From the NCBI GenBank assembly GCA_025024175.1, contig QCXZ01000053.1:620001-684000 (forward strand): a stretch of 64,000 nt of DNA, in the 5' to 3' direction. Both the position numbers and the translations under genes were made by a program. Below, one piece after another: positions 32,645 to 44,544 of the stretch. The notes under the pieces are model-generated. The model was not told the origin of the DNA and searched no databases. It was given only the letters and a program-made list of their open reading frames with translations. This stretch comes from Rhyzopertha dominica. Taxonomy: Eukaryota; Arthropoda; Insecta; Coleoptera; Bostrichidae. Numbering within the stretch: the first letter of the stretch is position 1; every line of letters begins with the position of its first letter.

Positions 32645-33605
32645 ACATGGTTGTTCCAGAATTACACAAGTTGTTGACTGCTTTATGTTGTTTGTTATAA
32701 TAGTCTGCACAAAATAATTTGCTGTATGTATAGAATAAATCAATAAATTGACTATGCTTATGCAAGGAACACGAGAGTAATGAATAAATGCTCACTTCAG
32801 CTGCCACCAAACTATGCAAACCTACTAATTATAGAATTTAGAGGGAGCAACCCCAGACAACCCGTAGTAGTATTTCTTTCACTCCTCCAATTTCAAGCTA
32901 CTAATTTTAAAGTCAGGCCGGAGAACCGTTGCCTTGATGATGAGTTAAACGTTTCTTAGACATTCCGAATGTGTTACGTGAAGACAATGCCGTGGGTTAG
33001 GTTCAATCAACACGCACGAGAGGCAGAAATGTCGACGGTACGTCCAAACGAAGCAATCGTCGATGTGCATCATGGTTTTTCGTTCGCAGATGGGCATACA
33101 CTAAACTGTCCGACTGGCAACGTATGCTGTCAACTGAACGTGTGACGTGAATAATGCACGTAGTTGCGCTCGAAGTATGCTTGAATGGTAGGGAATGGCA
33201 GATGAATATGGATTTTGTAATTAAAATTTCATGTTCTAGCATCAGTTCATCAGTTCAGAATAACAACTTTTGCAGTGCTTTATTGGTTATATTCTACATG
33301 TGTTGTGTCCAAAAGGTCGTCTAAATATGGACCTCGTGTTAGAATACAATACAGAACTATTTCCTGACGAATTAGTGTCGTCCTCTACATTAATAACTAA
33401 TTTTGGTTGTCGTAAAAGTCAAATAATACATATTTATTAAGTCCTTTTGTATTTTCATAGTGGTGCACACAATCTTTTCAAAGACCACTATCGAAGATTA
33501 GCGTTATGTTATTATGACAGATTATATTCCTCAAATCTCTTAAAAGTCATTCGGTGATGATGTCGCAATGATTCCGAAAGTAGGTAGGACTCTTTATCAA
33601 TTTTT
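32645..33605. other. No gene recognised
   Basis: A GC-richer patch at about 32,990-33,200 has no motif; the rest is AT-rich. Confidence 0.35.
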
Positions 33606-33609
33606 TGAT

Positions 33610-33765
33610 ACATACAGTTGTATGGTGCTACCACTAAATATTGGTGCTCTATTTTGCCTCCTCATATGACTTTTAAGTTAGTCCCAAATCATTTCAATTA
33701 TATTAACTATACAGTGTCTTATTTAACCAATACACAAGTCGACGGTGTTTTGTCTTCTCTTAAAC
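33610..33765 (-). pseudogene. Tc1-like transposase scrap, third catalytic block
   Basis: Minus strand reads CIVNIIEMIWD, a stop, LKSHMRRQNRAPI. This resembles the NPIEhlWdeLkrrvr block of Tc1-like transposases, with the Pro of NPIE changed. Only about 40 codons; weak. Confidence 0.4.
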
Positions 33766-33769
33766 AAAA

Positions 33770-36700
33770 TTGATTGGATCATTTAATGAATAAAACAACA
33801 TCTCAACCTAATTCCCCCTCTGACAAGGTAATTAATTAAAGTACCGTTTTTGCGTCTTCATTCAGCAACAGTTAACAGCACATTTAACCAGGAATTAACC
33901 ATCCCAAACACTTATCTCATCCTAATCTGGTCAAAATCAGTCTNAATATTGTCCGCACCAATTCTGACCAACTGTACCAGACAACAAACAATCGTCCGGT
34001 GCTATCTGTGATCGCTGTTTTCAACGGAAACAATCGGTGGCCATTAGCATGTTCGGAATCGCTCTAGCCTTGATTTGCAGGAATAAAAAAAAATTGGGTT
34101 CCATTGTGATTTTCTAATCTGCGACCGAAACCGGGAGGTCTTTTTGATCGTCTTGATGATTGCTGTAATCGATCTAATCAAGTGGGTAAGAATTCGATTG
34201 GCCGGTTATTGTGTGATGTGCAGGTGATGTCATTGCCGTTTTGTAACCGACCGGGTGTGACGAATTTTTCTGTATGGATTCGGTTGTTAGCCCGCAATGG
34301 GATGGCATCCACGCAAGTAATTGCCTTCCTATTTTCGTTACTTTGTGTAGCTAAAACATTCTGTAATTATTGCTACTACTGACAAAAGATAGGAACACCC
34401 AGTAACAGTTAGGAGGCCAAAATATCTTATTCCATTTCATATGAACCAGTCTTTTGCCTTATATTTTTACGTATTTCACTAAAAATCTTCTTCGTTAGCA
34501 CAATACTGCTACTTACCCCACATAAAATTTTTTAATATCATTCTTGTAGACTTAAGTACGTAGTTTTCTGATCAGAATTGTTTTTATGACAACTATGATG
34601 AATTTTCAAGGTATTTGCTGTCATTTATTTCATTATCATACAGAGCTGTATTTTTAATTCATGATGGCGAGAGGAGCCATCACATATTGCGAGTATGTGT
34701 CATCCCACCCTCTGGAGACTCACGCAATTTTATGGTCCAGCGCCCTCTTTCTGCAATTTTCTCCCCTACGAATTTCGACTTTGAATGATACTTTGTAATA
34801 TAGCCGACGACACAAAGTATTTATATCAAAGAAAAAGACCAAACAAAGTCTCCGTCGTCACTCTTGTAATTATTATATTGACATCTGACCCCACGTTTTT
34901 TCGTTCTTGTATATCAAGCGAGATTTGATAACCCCAGGGTTTTACTTCCTGCCTTGTAGATGCGTACGATTTCTAAACAAATACTTCTTTTAAAAATAAC
35001 CAAGTTCTGTGTCTTGAGACAAGTAATGAGATTGTGCTATCATCACAGAAGCTGTGTATGAAATATTAGTTTAATAAAATGAGTATCTACAAACTACCAG
35101 TATTTCTACAAATTTCGTTGAATTCTTTAATATAGCTCTTTGTAAAGTTATATTTTACAATCATTTTTGTTAATATCAGCTCTATTTATGTCTGTCATTT
35201 AGATTTCCTTTATATTAAACTGTTCTTTTTTATAATTTTCTTAATGGAAGATGTGCTAAATTTTATGAAAATCGACATGGATATTAGTAATGTCAAAAAT
35301 GATGATGGCATCTTCTTGTGAATCAAGTGATTTATAATACAAACATCTAAATTCTTTCGAGTAGGTAACAAAATATATTGTTTATGTTAGCTTGCATACT
35401 ATAAATAATAGAATAGTCTGTTAGTGTTAATATATTTGCACGTTTTTTAGATATGTGGGAACAGAACAGTTTTGAAATTTTCGTAGCCCTCAACTATTCA
35501 GAAATTTCCTGTATTTTAACGACATTCTCAATAAAAAAAACCACTCATTTCATTGAGAGCAGGAAGTATCCAAAAATGCAGATGTTTGCCTGGTTCTTTT
35601 TTTAGTGGGCACCTCCTCAAGGAATAGGGTAGCGCAAAAAGTACAGGAAATGCATCCATAACCTACTTCTCAAATTTGTATGCCCGCATAAAAAGACGGA
35701 CTGAAATATGGGTATTATTTTCCCCCTAAGTGTTCAGTTGCATATGCGAGGGAGAGAACACCCGCTACGTCTTAAAAAAAAACTATGGGAAGTCGTTTTT
35801 GTACCTGTGCGCGTGGGGAGAAATTATTTGCCAGGATGTATGGATGTAGTTAGTTTCCTTAGCGTTTCATATTATAATAACACTATACTAAGGTGTGTTT
35901 ATATTTTAAATAATTCTGGGCAGAGAAATTTTTGTTTACCACATACATATCTTCACTTTCTCTTTATCTCTTTATCATATTCAACCCAGCATTCTTATGG
36001 ATTTGTCTGGCATTTGTGATGAAACCTTCCACTGCTCGATGCTCTTCAACGTTACTTTACACTTATAGCCATTTTAATAAACGATCCGTAACAACAATAT
36101 GGGGTGGCAAATCAGGAATTCCTATACTTAAAACGAGAAACGCTTTGATCCCCATAAATTAGGTCCTTTCCGCTCGAGGCCCTTCGAACACGCCACACCT
36201 GTTTTTCTGGTGCCCAAGCCGAAACTCGAGCTCTTTTTGTCCCATTTGCTGTTGGGAGGGTGCGTGTTTTTTATCCGGAAAAAATACTGAAAAGGAAGCG
36301 GATTTTTAGTGGCATAAATGAACAGGAAATGCAATAACTATAAATTAACAAAAAATGGTGGCAGTAGGAAGCTTTTTGTCACGCTAAAAAGCTAAAATTA
36401 GACTACTTCAATCTTGATTTATTACTTACTTACATAATATAGTTATATTGTTAAGAGTGAATATTATCAGCGAGTACTAAATCTTCTAACATCAAGGCTA
36501 ATAATATATAATATCCCCATCATCCGAGATTTATAATGAGGTGTGATATACACTGCACCTTTTTTTGTGCACCAAAAAGACCTGTCTAAAGATACTTGAT
36601 TTTTCGAAATTGCTATTTTTAAGTTACTGTTCATTACTAATATATTCCCAACAGCACTATACTATATTGCTTATAGTTCAGCTTATGGACAATAAGAAAC

Positions 36701-36990
36701 CATGTAAAAAAGCTTAATTTTAAACCGAAATTCTTCCAGACATTCAAACTACAATACGTCAGTTACCAATAACATTAACACGTCTCACTTCCAATTCGTT
36801 ATTCATAGAGATTGCCATCCCTCTTCCACATTACACGTCCAATTACTCACCCAACCCCTCACATAGCATTAGTGACTGGCCGGTTACACTCTTGTGCTCA
36901 AAAAAACTACCCAACACGCACTCTTTCATAGACGTTCAATTATTTACAAATGTCGCGAATAATTGCAACGCGAACATTACACACAGGTGC
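33770..36990. other. No gene recognised
   Basis: Mostly AT-rich, with modest GC-richer patches near 34,010-34,330, 34,680-34,870 and 36,780-36,990. Short open frames have no recognisable features. One ambiguous base near 33,943. Confidence 0.4.
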
Positions 36991-36999
36991 GTGAGCTTA

Positions 37000-37270
37000 T
37001 TATTTTAATGACGCGTGGATTCCAAGATGAAACTATGCTGTACCTGCCGCACTAATTGGTAAGGTTATATGTGCACGGGTCGCGTTAAAATTTGTGACTT
37101 GTAACGTGATAAGCATGTCACTGTTTGCGTTATTTACGATGTAAACGTGAATGTTAATTATCTCTTCTCTACGGCGTGTTAAAAATGAAATTCGTTAATT
37201 ATCGCCATAAACATTTTCGCGTGATTTTGTTTATGGAAAATTAATCGGAATCGTAATCATGATAAACAAG
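37000..37270. promoter_or_regulatory. Candidate regulatory island with homeodomain-like sites
   Basis: GC-richer than the flanks and with no open frame. It contains several TTAATTA-type motifs and an inverted pair CCATAAAC (37,205-37,212) and GTTTATGG (37,229-37,236) separated by 16 bp. TTTATGG is the kind of site bound by posterior Hox and Caudal proteins. Function is inference only. Confidence 0.25.
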
Positions 37271-38885
37271 TTTTCTTGGCGATGTAGGTCCCATTTCATT
37301 TACAAATAACATAAAGCAGCAAAGATTTTGTACTTTTTGTCATTTTGTATACTTGATCTATATCAAATTAATACTCTGGCATCCTAAAATACATAAATTT
37401 TCTTGTTATTTTAAGCATTATTATATTTTGATTCTTTACTAATGCAAAGTGTACTTATCCATATAAACACGAAATTATATAAGCAAAATAATAACACACG
37501 GCAGGAATATTTTAGCTATAAGATAGATGGATCGCACAAGTATCATACCGAGTAAAACAAAACATATTAATGACTTCTCAAAAGCGTAAGGTATAATAGT
37601 ACCCTCAGTATCAGTGTTTATTGTATCTGCATTTAAAGTACCGTAAAATTCCAGACTTAACTGCTGCATTTAACATTCCAAATTTGTGTTAGACACATGT
37701 TACGTAATTGCAGGTAATGTTTTAACCCCATTATTAAAAATGAATCAGACTAGCTTCCTTTAAATTTAAAGTAAAAAAAACGATAATGAATTGAGATAGT
37801 TTTAGAGCGTTTATATCGCCATTATCAAATAACAATAGCTCCTGCTTGTGGCGATTTGGAGTAGATAAAAAAGGTAGCAGGTAGACCATTACATCGTACC
37901 CTTTATTACATCATACTTTGTTTAGTTTTAAGCGTTTCTAAAAATACAAGAACACGAGAAAATTTTGATGTTTAGACTCATTTTTTATACTTTTACCATG
38001 TGTCGTTTTATTCGTAACTCTTTTCTAATTAATTCACAGAAAAAATAGCGGTATAGTTTGTTTGTATAAGGAAAAAGCAGTGTATTATACCGTACGTGAT
38101 TTCTAAACATCTGCAATCAGTCTCTGGTATAGTAATGCGAAAAGGCAGTCCATTAATTAATTGCCTTCCTAACTATCGCAGTGAAGAGTACTTTATCTGA
38201 CGCACTGTTTCCCATCAAAGAACAAGGTCGCCATTCACGAGAAGCAAAACGCTAAGCACTCAATTTGTGACATCCCAATTCTCCCACAAGTTACCTTAAT
38301 TGCATGTTGCATTAGAGACCATCAAAGGCAACACTTAACGAAGCCAGTCCCACTAGCACGACATCAATTTTTCAAAGTAACCTGACGTGCGACACAATAC
38401 AGGGCTTCTCTTTTCCGACCGAAATGCTGTCATACTCCGATTGTTCTAGTAAGACCAACTTGCGGTATATTTTCATGTGGCGGAACGCTTAATGATACGT
38501 TAGACAACATAGTGGTTAAAAAAATTAATGTTAAACATTAAAAGATATCTCATTATTAATGTTGTATTCTTCTGTAACTTCTTTATCATTTGACAAAAAG
38601 ATTAAAGAAATTCCACCTTATTTTCAAAGCAATATAGCCCTCTACAGGACCTGCCATTCTTTCTGCAGATCATCCGACCTTTTATCTAAGTTAATTGTAT
38701 CAAAGAATTTTCTTTTTTTCTTTAAATACTGTCTATTCACTATTCTTTCCTTCATATTGTAAGTAAATAGTGTGTTGTTGATTGACTATATCTTTGTTGA
38801 TTGTCAACATTTCTAATTTCAATTAAAAAAGTGGTGTAGCACAATGCTGTCGCTTAGTACCATTGCAGTGCAAATTATTTCCACA
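37271..38885. other. No gene recognised
   Basis: AT-rich with a GC-richer patch at about 38,100-38,500. No coding signal. Confidence 0.4.
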
Positions 38886-38889
38886 ACAC

Positions 38890-39150
38890 TAATTGAAGTA
38901 GCAGTTGATTCAAAATTTACATTTGTTCTACATATTATGTAACAAATTTCGTTTAAAAATTTCCGTTATAAGAAAACTGAAAGACTTCAAAAATTCGCAT
39001 TGCAATAGATTATTGTTTTATGCCTTAGTGAAAGCGAAATTAGAATAGTGCAGTATCCTCATCAATTATAATGTGTATATTTTGCCTGTTTTACGTAAAT
39101 TTAGTAGTAGTAGATTTTAAATTATTTACTACTTGTCCTACCAAATATTG
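38890..39150 (+). pseudogene. LINE reverse transcriptase scrap (C-terminal side)
   Basis: The plus strand reads IEVAVDSKFTFVLHIM (near 38,890-38,940) and, after frame changes, FYALVKAKLE, a stop and CSILINYNVYILPVLRKFS (near 39,020-39,100). These match the DSKxxFxxHI and YxaLVrsKLEY blocks of jockey-like LINEs, as also seen at 7.1 and 41.2 kb. Heavily eroded. Confidence 0.55.
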
Positions 39151-39154
39151 TGAT

Positions 39155-41155
39155 CAGCGAACAGTTCTTAGTATTGTAAATGAAACCCCAATCACATAGA
39201 GGAAAAATTTTCCCAATATGTATTTTCATGCAAAAACTGATGGTCAAATACTGCGTAACCCTCTTCTTCATAAAATTAGTTGTTTGTCTGTTTGTTTCAG
39301 TGGTATTGTATTACCTTACACTGAATACATCCATTTCTATAACAGACCAATGACAACTAAAATTTCTATTTATTTCTTGTGTCCGTTTCATTATTTTTAT
39401 GTTAGTACTACATACAACAAAATAAGAACAAAAGCGGTTTAAAGATAGGATATGTGTCTATTTGTTAAAAAAAATACACCGTGTTAATAAAAAATAGGAA
39501 GTTGTTTATGTTACAGTTCGTTGAAAAATATAAGGGACAAACGATATTCAATTTATACTTTATCTCCAAAACAAATGCTAATGCTTTTATTGATTAATTG
39601 ATTAAAGAGCAGTTACCAGTGTGAGCTAGATGGAGACACTACTAATATAATTATAATGAGAGAGAGTTTTTTAGTTCAAGAACAAAGTTGTAGAATTTTG
39701 TGAAAATTACAGCTAAATATTGCAATACATATAATCGCGGTGAGTAGAACGAGTTAGAAGTTATTGATGGGTCGTTCAGTTAACAAACGACGAATGATTT
39801 TTTTGATGAATATCACTTTTATTCATGACTAAAGTTATAGTGTATCGTGATGAAGTTGCATCTGACATGCGACTACAATATTACACAGGATCAGAAAAAA
39901 ATCAATCTTCCATGCGTTGCACTCTGCATCGTCCGTGAAAAACCGTCATACCGGACGCGGCACCTATTATGAACATAATTGAACGGAGCTACAGTGGGTG
40001 CGTTTTTGCCCGATTTTAAATGGATTTCAGAAATACGCTGCTCCGTGCGTGCTTTTCCGCGTAGATCTTCCGCGGTTCTTTGACCTCCTCCCCGACACCA
40101 TTGTCAATGCGGTGCACTCGTAAATTTTGTATGCCTTCTTGATTAGTCTGCTCCGGGACCAAACAAAGCGCGAGCATTTCCAAAGCGGGGTGTGTATTTC
40201 CCTGGAGATGGCCCGCCGAGGAGGGTAAAGACCCCTTTTATCCGCGATAGTTTACTTTTCAAACATGCATAAGGATTGGAGACGTGAGGAAGAATTATTA
40301 GCGGGATTTATACAGGTGTTGGTTTCAAAGGGGCGAGGATCCGTTTTTTTTTAGCGGGGGATCCCAGTTGGCAACGAGTTGGTAGACTTTGTGGCGTCAT
40401 TGTAAAAGTTCTCGTTTCCTTTCGAAGCATATCAGACTTACTGGTTGCTTTTCATCTGGTAACACTTCATGGACGGCATTTGTGTCCAGACGACTATTTC
40501 CTGCTATCATGTCTTTTTCTAAGAGGCAAAATTAAATGAAAACTTTGGTAGACAATATTTATTAAAGCAACGTTAAAATAAGAATGACATGTACGTCCTT
40601 CAGGAATAACAGTAACCCCAGTAGGCATGGAGTCCTCCAAAATTACTCCATTTGAGTCCCAAAAAAGTCATCATAACCTTCCTGAGCTGTGTTTTCGGCG
40701 AAGAAGACTGACACCATTGTTTGCTTGTTCTTTCCTGTCACTATACTTGTCGGAAAGATGACTTCTTCTGCTTCATTGTGTCGGAAAAGTTCTTCACATG
40801 CATCAACTCGTCCTTCTATCTACACACTATTAAAAGCTTGCACTCTAATGATAATGAAATTGTCTTCTCTCATATGTTTACCAGTCTGCTGCTTCTTCAA
40901 ATCTCTTGTACGAGAAATGCAGTGTTTGTCAAATGCAAATATATGTTGCACTTGATACTGTCCAGGTAAACCAGTTCCCTCATCTCTGGAGTGGATGAAA
41001 TTCTTAGCTTCATAGTCTATCTTTAAAAGGAAAGCATGTATTATTTACAGCATGATCACGGTTTTGTGGAAAGGAGATCAACAATTTTAAGTCTTGTTTG
41101 CATCACTCACACGGGTGGTTGAGGCTTTTAACAACTTTTAGGTCAATGTAATTGA
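39155..41155. other. No gene recognised; GC-richer island at 39,900-40,420
   Basis: The island has no extended open frame. The rest is AT-rich with short frames at 40,689-40,969 that overlap in different frames and look spurious. Confidence 0.35.
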
Positions 41156-41159
41156 CACC

Positions 41160-41440
41160 GACTTACAAATTTGGATTTGTATTCCTTCGTTGGTATTATT
41201 TTTAATGAGAAAGTCACCTTCAACATCCACGTGTCCGAAATAGTTATAAGAGAAGTTTTTAGTTTGCTGGGCTTTGCATACAGAAACTATCGTGACTTTA
41301 AAACCATAACTCCTTACAATTTTTACACTATCATTGTCTCCCATTTTTTAACTGCAGGCATGCCTCGACATTATAATGAAGGACTAGTAGTCCAACATAC
41401 TAGCAAGAACTGTCTTAACCACATTATGGAACATCTCTAA
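41160..41440 (+). pseudogene. LINE reverse transcriptase fragment (C-terminal side)
   Basis: An 89-codon open frame reads SFVGIIFNEKVTFNIHVSEI followed by LLGFAYRNYRDFKTITPYNF. This is the DLGvifdsKlsFxxHI and lGFixRNcreFk region at the end of a jockey-like reverse transcriptase, as at 7,069-7,389. The catalytic region is absent. Confidence 0.65.
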
Positions 41441-41518
41441 TATCAGATATTATACAAAATCTTTGCTATTGTTTCCTGACTGTCTTTATTTTAATTGTTA
41501 GATATATTAATTTAATAT

Positions 41519-41665
41519 TTAGTCCACTAGTATAGTATTATTATAAATGCTATTTGGATAACACTCAACAAGAAGCCGTAATATTTCCGTTTTGTGCAAA
41601 AATAATTCAGAATTAATAGTGTCAAAAGTATTCAAGAAATGAAATAGGCTTAGAACGGAATTGTT
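41519..41665 (-). pseudogene. Possible LINE reverse transcriptase scrap
   Basis: Minus-strand frame with LSLFHFLNTFDTINSELFLH then KTEILRLL, similar to the fxDxsKAFDTINHeiLL block of LINE reverse transcriptases. The Lys-Ala is replaced. Short and uncertain. Confidence 0.4.
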
Positions 41666-41669
41666 TTTG

Positions 41670-44285
41670 CAGCTAGAGTTTTGAAACCGGACTGGTCTGT
41701 AAATACAATACGTCGTTCTTTGGCAGAATCTGTGCACCATTTGACGTTACACATATCCGGATCTGACGTGAACAGTAGTTCTCAACATCCTCATTCACAG
41801 TAACAAAACCAAAATCCTTCCGTCTTAAAAGCTGAAGAGGTGCCATTAGCAGGTCTGTTAGCTGCCTGTGTGCAACATCTGGTGTTGACACAATTCTGCA
41901 ACAGCATGTGATGTAACATAAGTACAGGAAGAGGGCCAAGTGGTTGCCGAGTCCCTTTGACCTGCTGTGCCATGCAGGGCCTCATTTACACAAAGTTTTT
42001 GCCACCACGCCTCTACCATAAGCCACCTTAAATGTGTTACACCCGCATATTAAGTGTCGGGTTTCAGGAGAGTGTTTGTTTCCCATAGATTATATTTGGT
42101 CGATCCTAAAAGTTGGATAATCCAAAAATTTATTTACACTGACCAGGCACTAGCTTTAAAGCAATATTATAATAGCGTATCAAATAACCCACTTCTATTT
42201 CTAACGATATTAATATCAAGTATGTGAATGGAGAAACCTGCTTAAATTATTATTATACCTGGGATATTCAAACCACGTTGATCTTTTCTGAGCAAAAGCT
42301 TTCGAATACACACAAAAAGAAATATTCTTGCCTTTCCTTAATACAGATCATTTTATGATCTCCTTGCTCTAGAGTACTATACAATCTATTTAACAAGATC
42401 TTAGTACTCCTTAAGGTCTAAAAATTAATTATTATTATTACAGGCAACTAGAGAGCATTAGTTGCGTTAGGAAATAAAAAAATATTGCACTTGACATGAA
42501 CAAAATAATTAAAATAAAATTCGTCCATCTCAAACTGTGAAGGTTTAAGATAAATCAGTTCCTTGGCATTTGTACGTCGTTCACCTATCCAGCAGATCTT
42601 TGACAACAAAGGTTTTCACATGGTCCTTATTAAACGTTCCGTATTACCAGGCGTGTGCATCCCTTTTACGAAATCTAACCAGCCTTCTGCGATATATCTC
42701 GTACCAGGGCCCTCACGCCCACATCCTGTTCTATTCTTTCTCACAAAACCTCTTTTGTAAAACGGTCCCGGTTCCTATACACTTCAGTCGGTGGGATACA
42801 CTCTCTCGCGGGAGAATCGGAACAAGAACACATGAACTGTCACCTAATTGCGATCTGATAATTGTGTGGACGTTCCTGATAAACACAGAGTATGCATTGA
42901 AATATTTTCATTCATTTCATTCATTCAAAAAAGTAGTCCCAAGTCAGTACACATAAATATAACCACAAATAAAAATGCATGACTTAGTGGAAGGCAGTTA
43001 AGTTTTAAAAAATCTGTTACTTTCATTACTTACTATGGTTTGTACTTTGATTTTGAACTATACATACACAAATCATGAACCTACGTCCATAACACAGAGC
43101 TAACAATTCTTTTCTTTACGTGGGTGACACCGATTTCAGCTATAGATCTTATTTTGGACAAACCTGTTTTCTGTATAAAATTTGTGAACATTCTTACTAA
43201 GTGACAACGAGTTTTTAATATAAATAGTTACAAGAACCATTTTATCTACATAAATTTATACGCTTTACTCTAAAATCATTGTCTTCACTTATTCATAACG
43301 ACCACTAACAGCGTATCTTAAATTTTTCGATGAATAGGTAAGCCAGTTTTAATGGCCATACCCATACCTCAAAATTTTACATGCCCATTACTTCTAAAAC
43401 CATCAAAATCAATACAAATCACTTCAGAAACGAAACGGCATGAATATAATAATGAACCAAGCAGTAAAATACCTATTTCAACACCCTCTATCCTTTATTC
43501 TCTGTAACCCACCACCTATATTTTTGCACCTGTCCGGACCAGAAAGTATTTTATAGCCGTGTTCCCAGGGCCTTTCCAGGTATATCTTTTTCCGACTGCC
43601 ACAATAAAATATGTTTGTGAATGTAATATAACACTTCTGAGATGGATTCCTACGATTTTGGTCCTTTCCGCGCTGGCACACACCTTTGTTCCCTCTTTCG
43701 GACGCGTAGAGTTAATGAGAGATCATCAGATCTCGACGTGAGATGTGGAAAAATGGAGTTGTCGCTGTGTAAATTCCTTCCGGTCGCACCAAAATGCGAG
43801 TGTCGACGTTAAAATGCTACTAGACACTTTAAAGATACGAATCTATACTGAAGATCGAGAGAAATGCAACATCCATATGGGGAATATTATTACTATTTTA
43901 TTAAATCACATCTATAGAATGTTATATTAGTTGTGAAGTTCAGAACAACACTCAGAGACAGAATACTGAGTACAGTTATGCCAAAATTTCAAAGAAAATT
44001 AACCGTGCTGCACAAAAGTCGTACAAAACTGGAAATGTTTTTAATTCACTTTAAGCATCCAGCGCTAAACTTTTGGGGACAAAAAACTACAAAAGTACGT
44101 GCCTTCTTGCAGTTTCTTACTTAAAACTAAAAAAGTTAAACAGCATCGAATGATATCGTGAAGTCAAACTGTCGGCAGTTTTGAGCTTTCGTTTCAGCGC
44201 TTTCATCTTAAAAACATCTAATCCAGGAGAAAATTTTATGTATTGGAAGTTGAGAACTTCAGTCTTTATTTAAATATAAATTACA
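41670..44285. other. No gene recognised
   Basis: GC-richer patches at 41,690-42,060, 42,560-42,830 and 43,540-43,830 hold overlapping short open frames without motifs. The rest is AT-rich. Confidence 0.35.
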
Positions 44286-44369
44286 AATAATACATCCAGT
44301 TCAATTTCATTTGAGGAGAGGAGGACTAAGCCCTCAGTTATTTAAAAACTGTGAAACGTATTTGGATGG

Positions 44370-44540
44370 GAAGATATACAATCAAAGAGAGGAACAGGAA
44401 GACCCTCACAAACATGGAATAATAGTATAAACAAAATATTAGAGAAAGGATAAATAACATGGGATCAAATTAAACTAACGGCTCAACATAGAAAAAAAAG
44501 TGGAAGAAGTTTGTAGAGAGAATATGAAGGGCATTTACCC
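44370..44540 (+). pseudogene. LINE ORF2 C-terminal scrap (RTE-like)
   Basis: Plus strand reads KRGTGRPSQTWNNSINKILE followed by KG, a stop, ITWDQIKLTAQHRKKSGRSL. This resembles the RRGRPrktW.d.I.kil.e.gitWeqik.lAqdRkkWr tail typical of RTE-type and related LINEs. It is flanked by imperfect direct repeats (TACATCCAGTTCAATTTC at 44,291 and TACATCCAATTCTATTTC at 44,569). Confidence 0.6.
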
Positions 44541-44544
44541 CACG

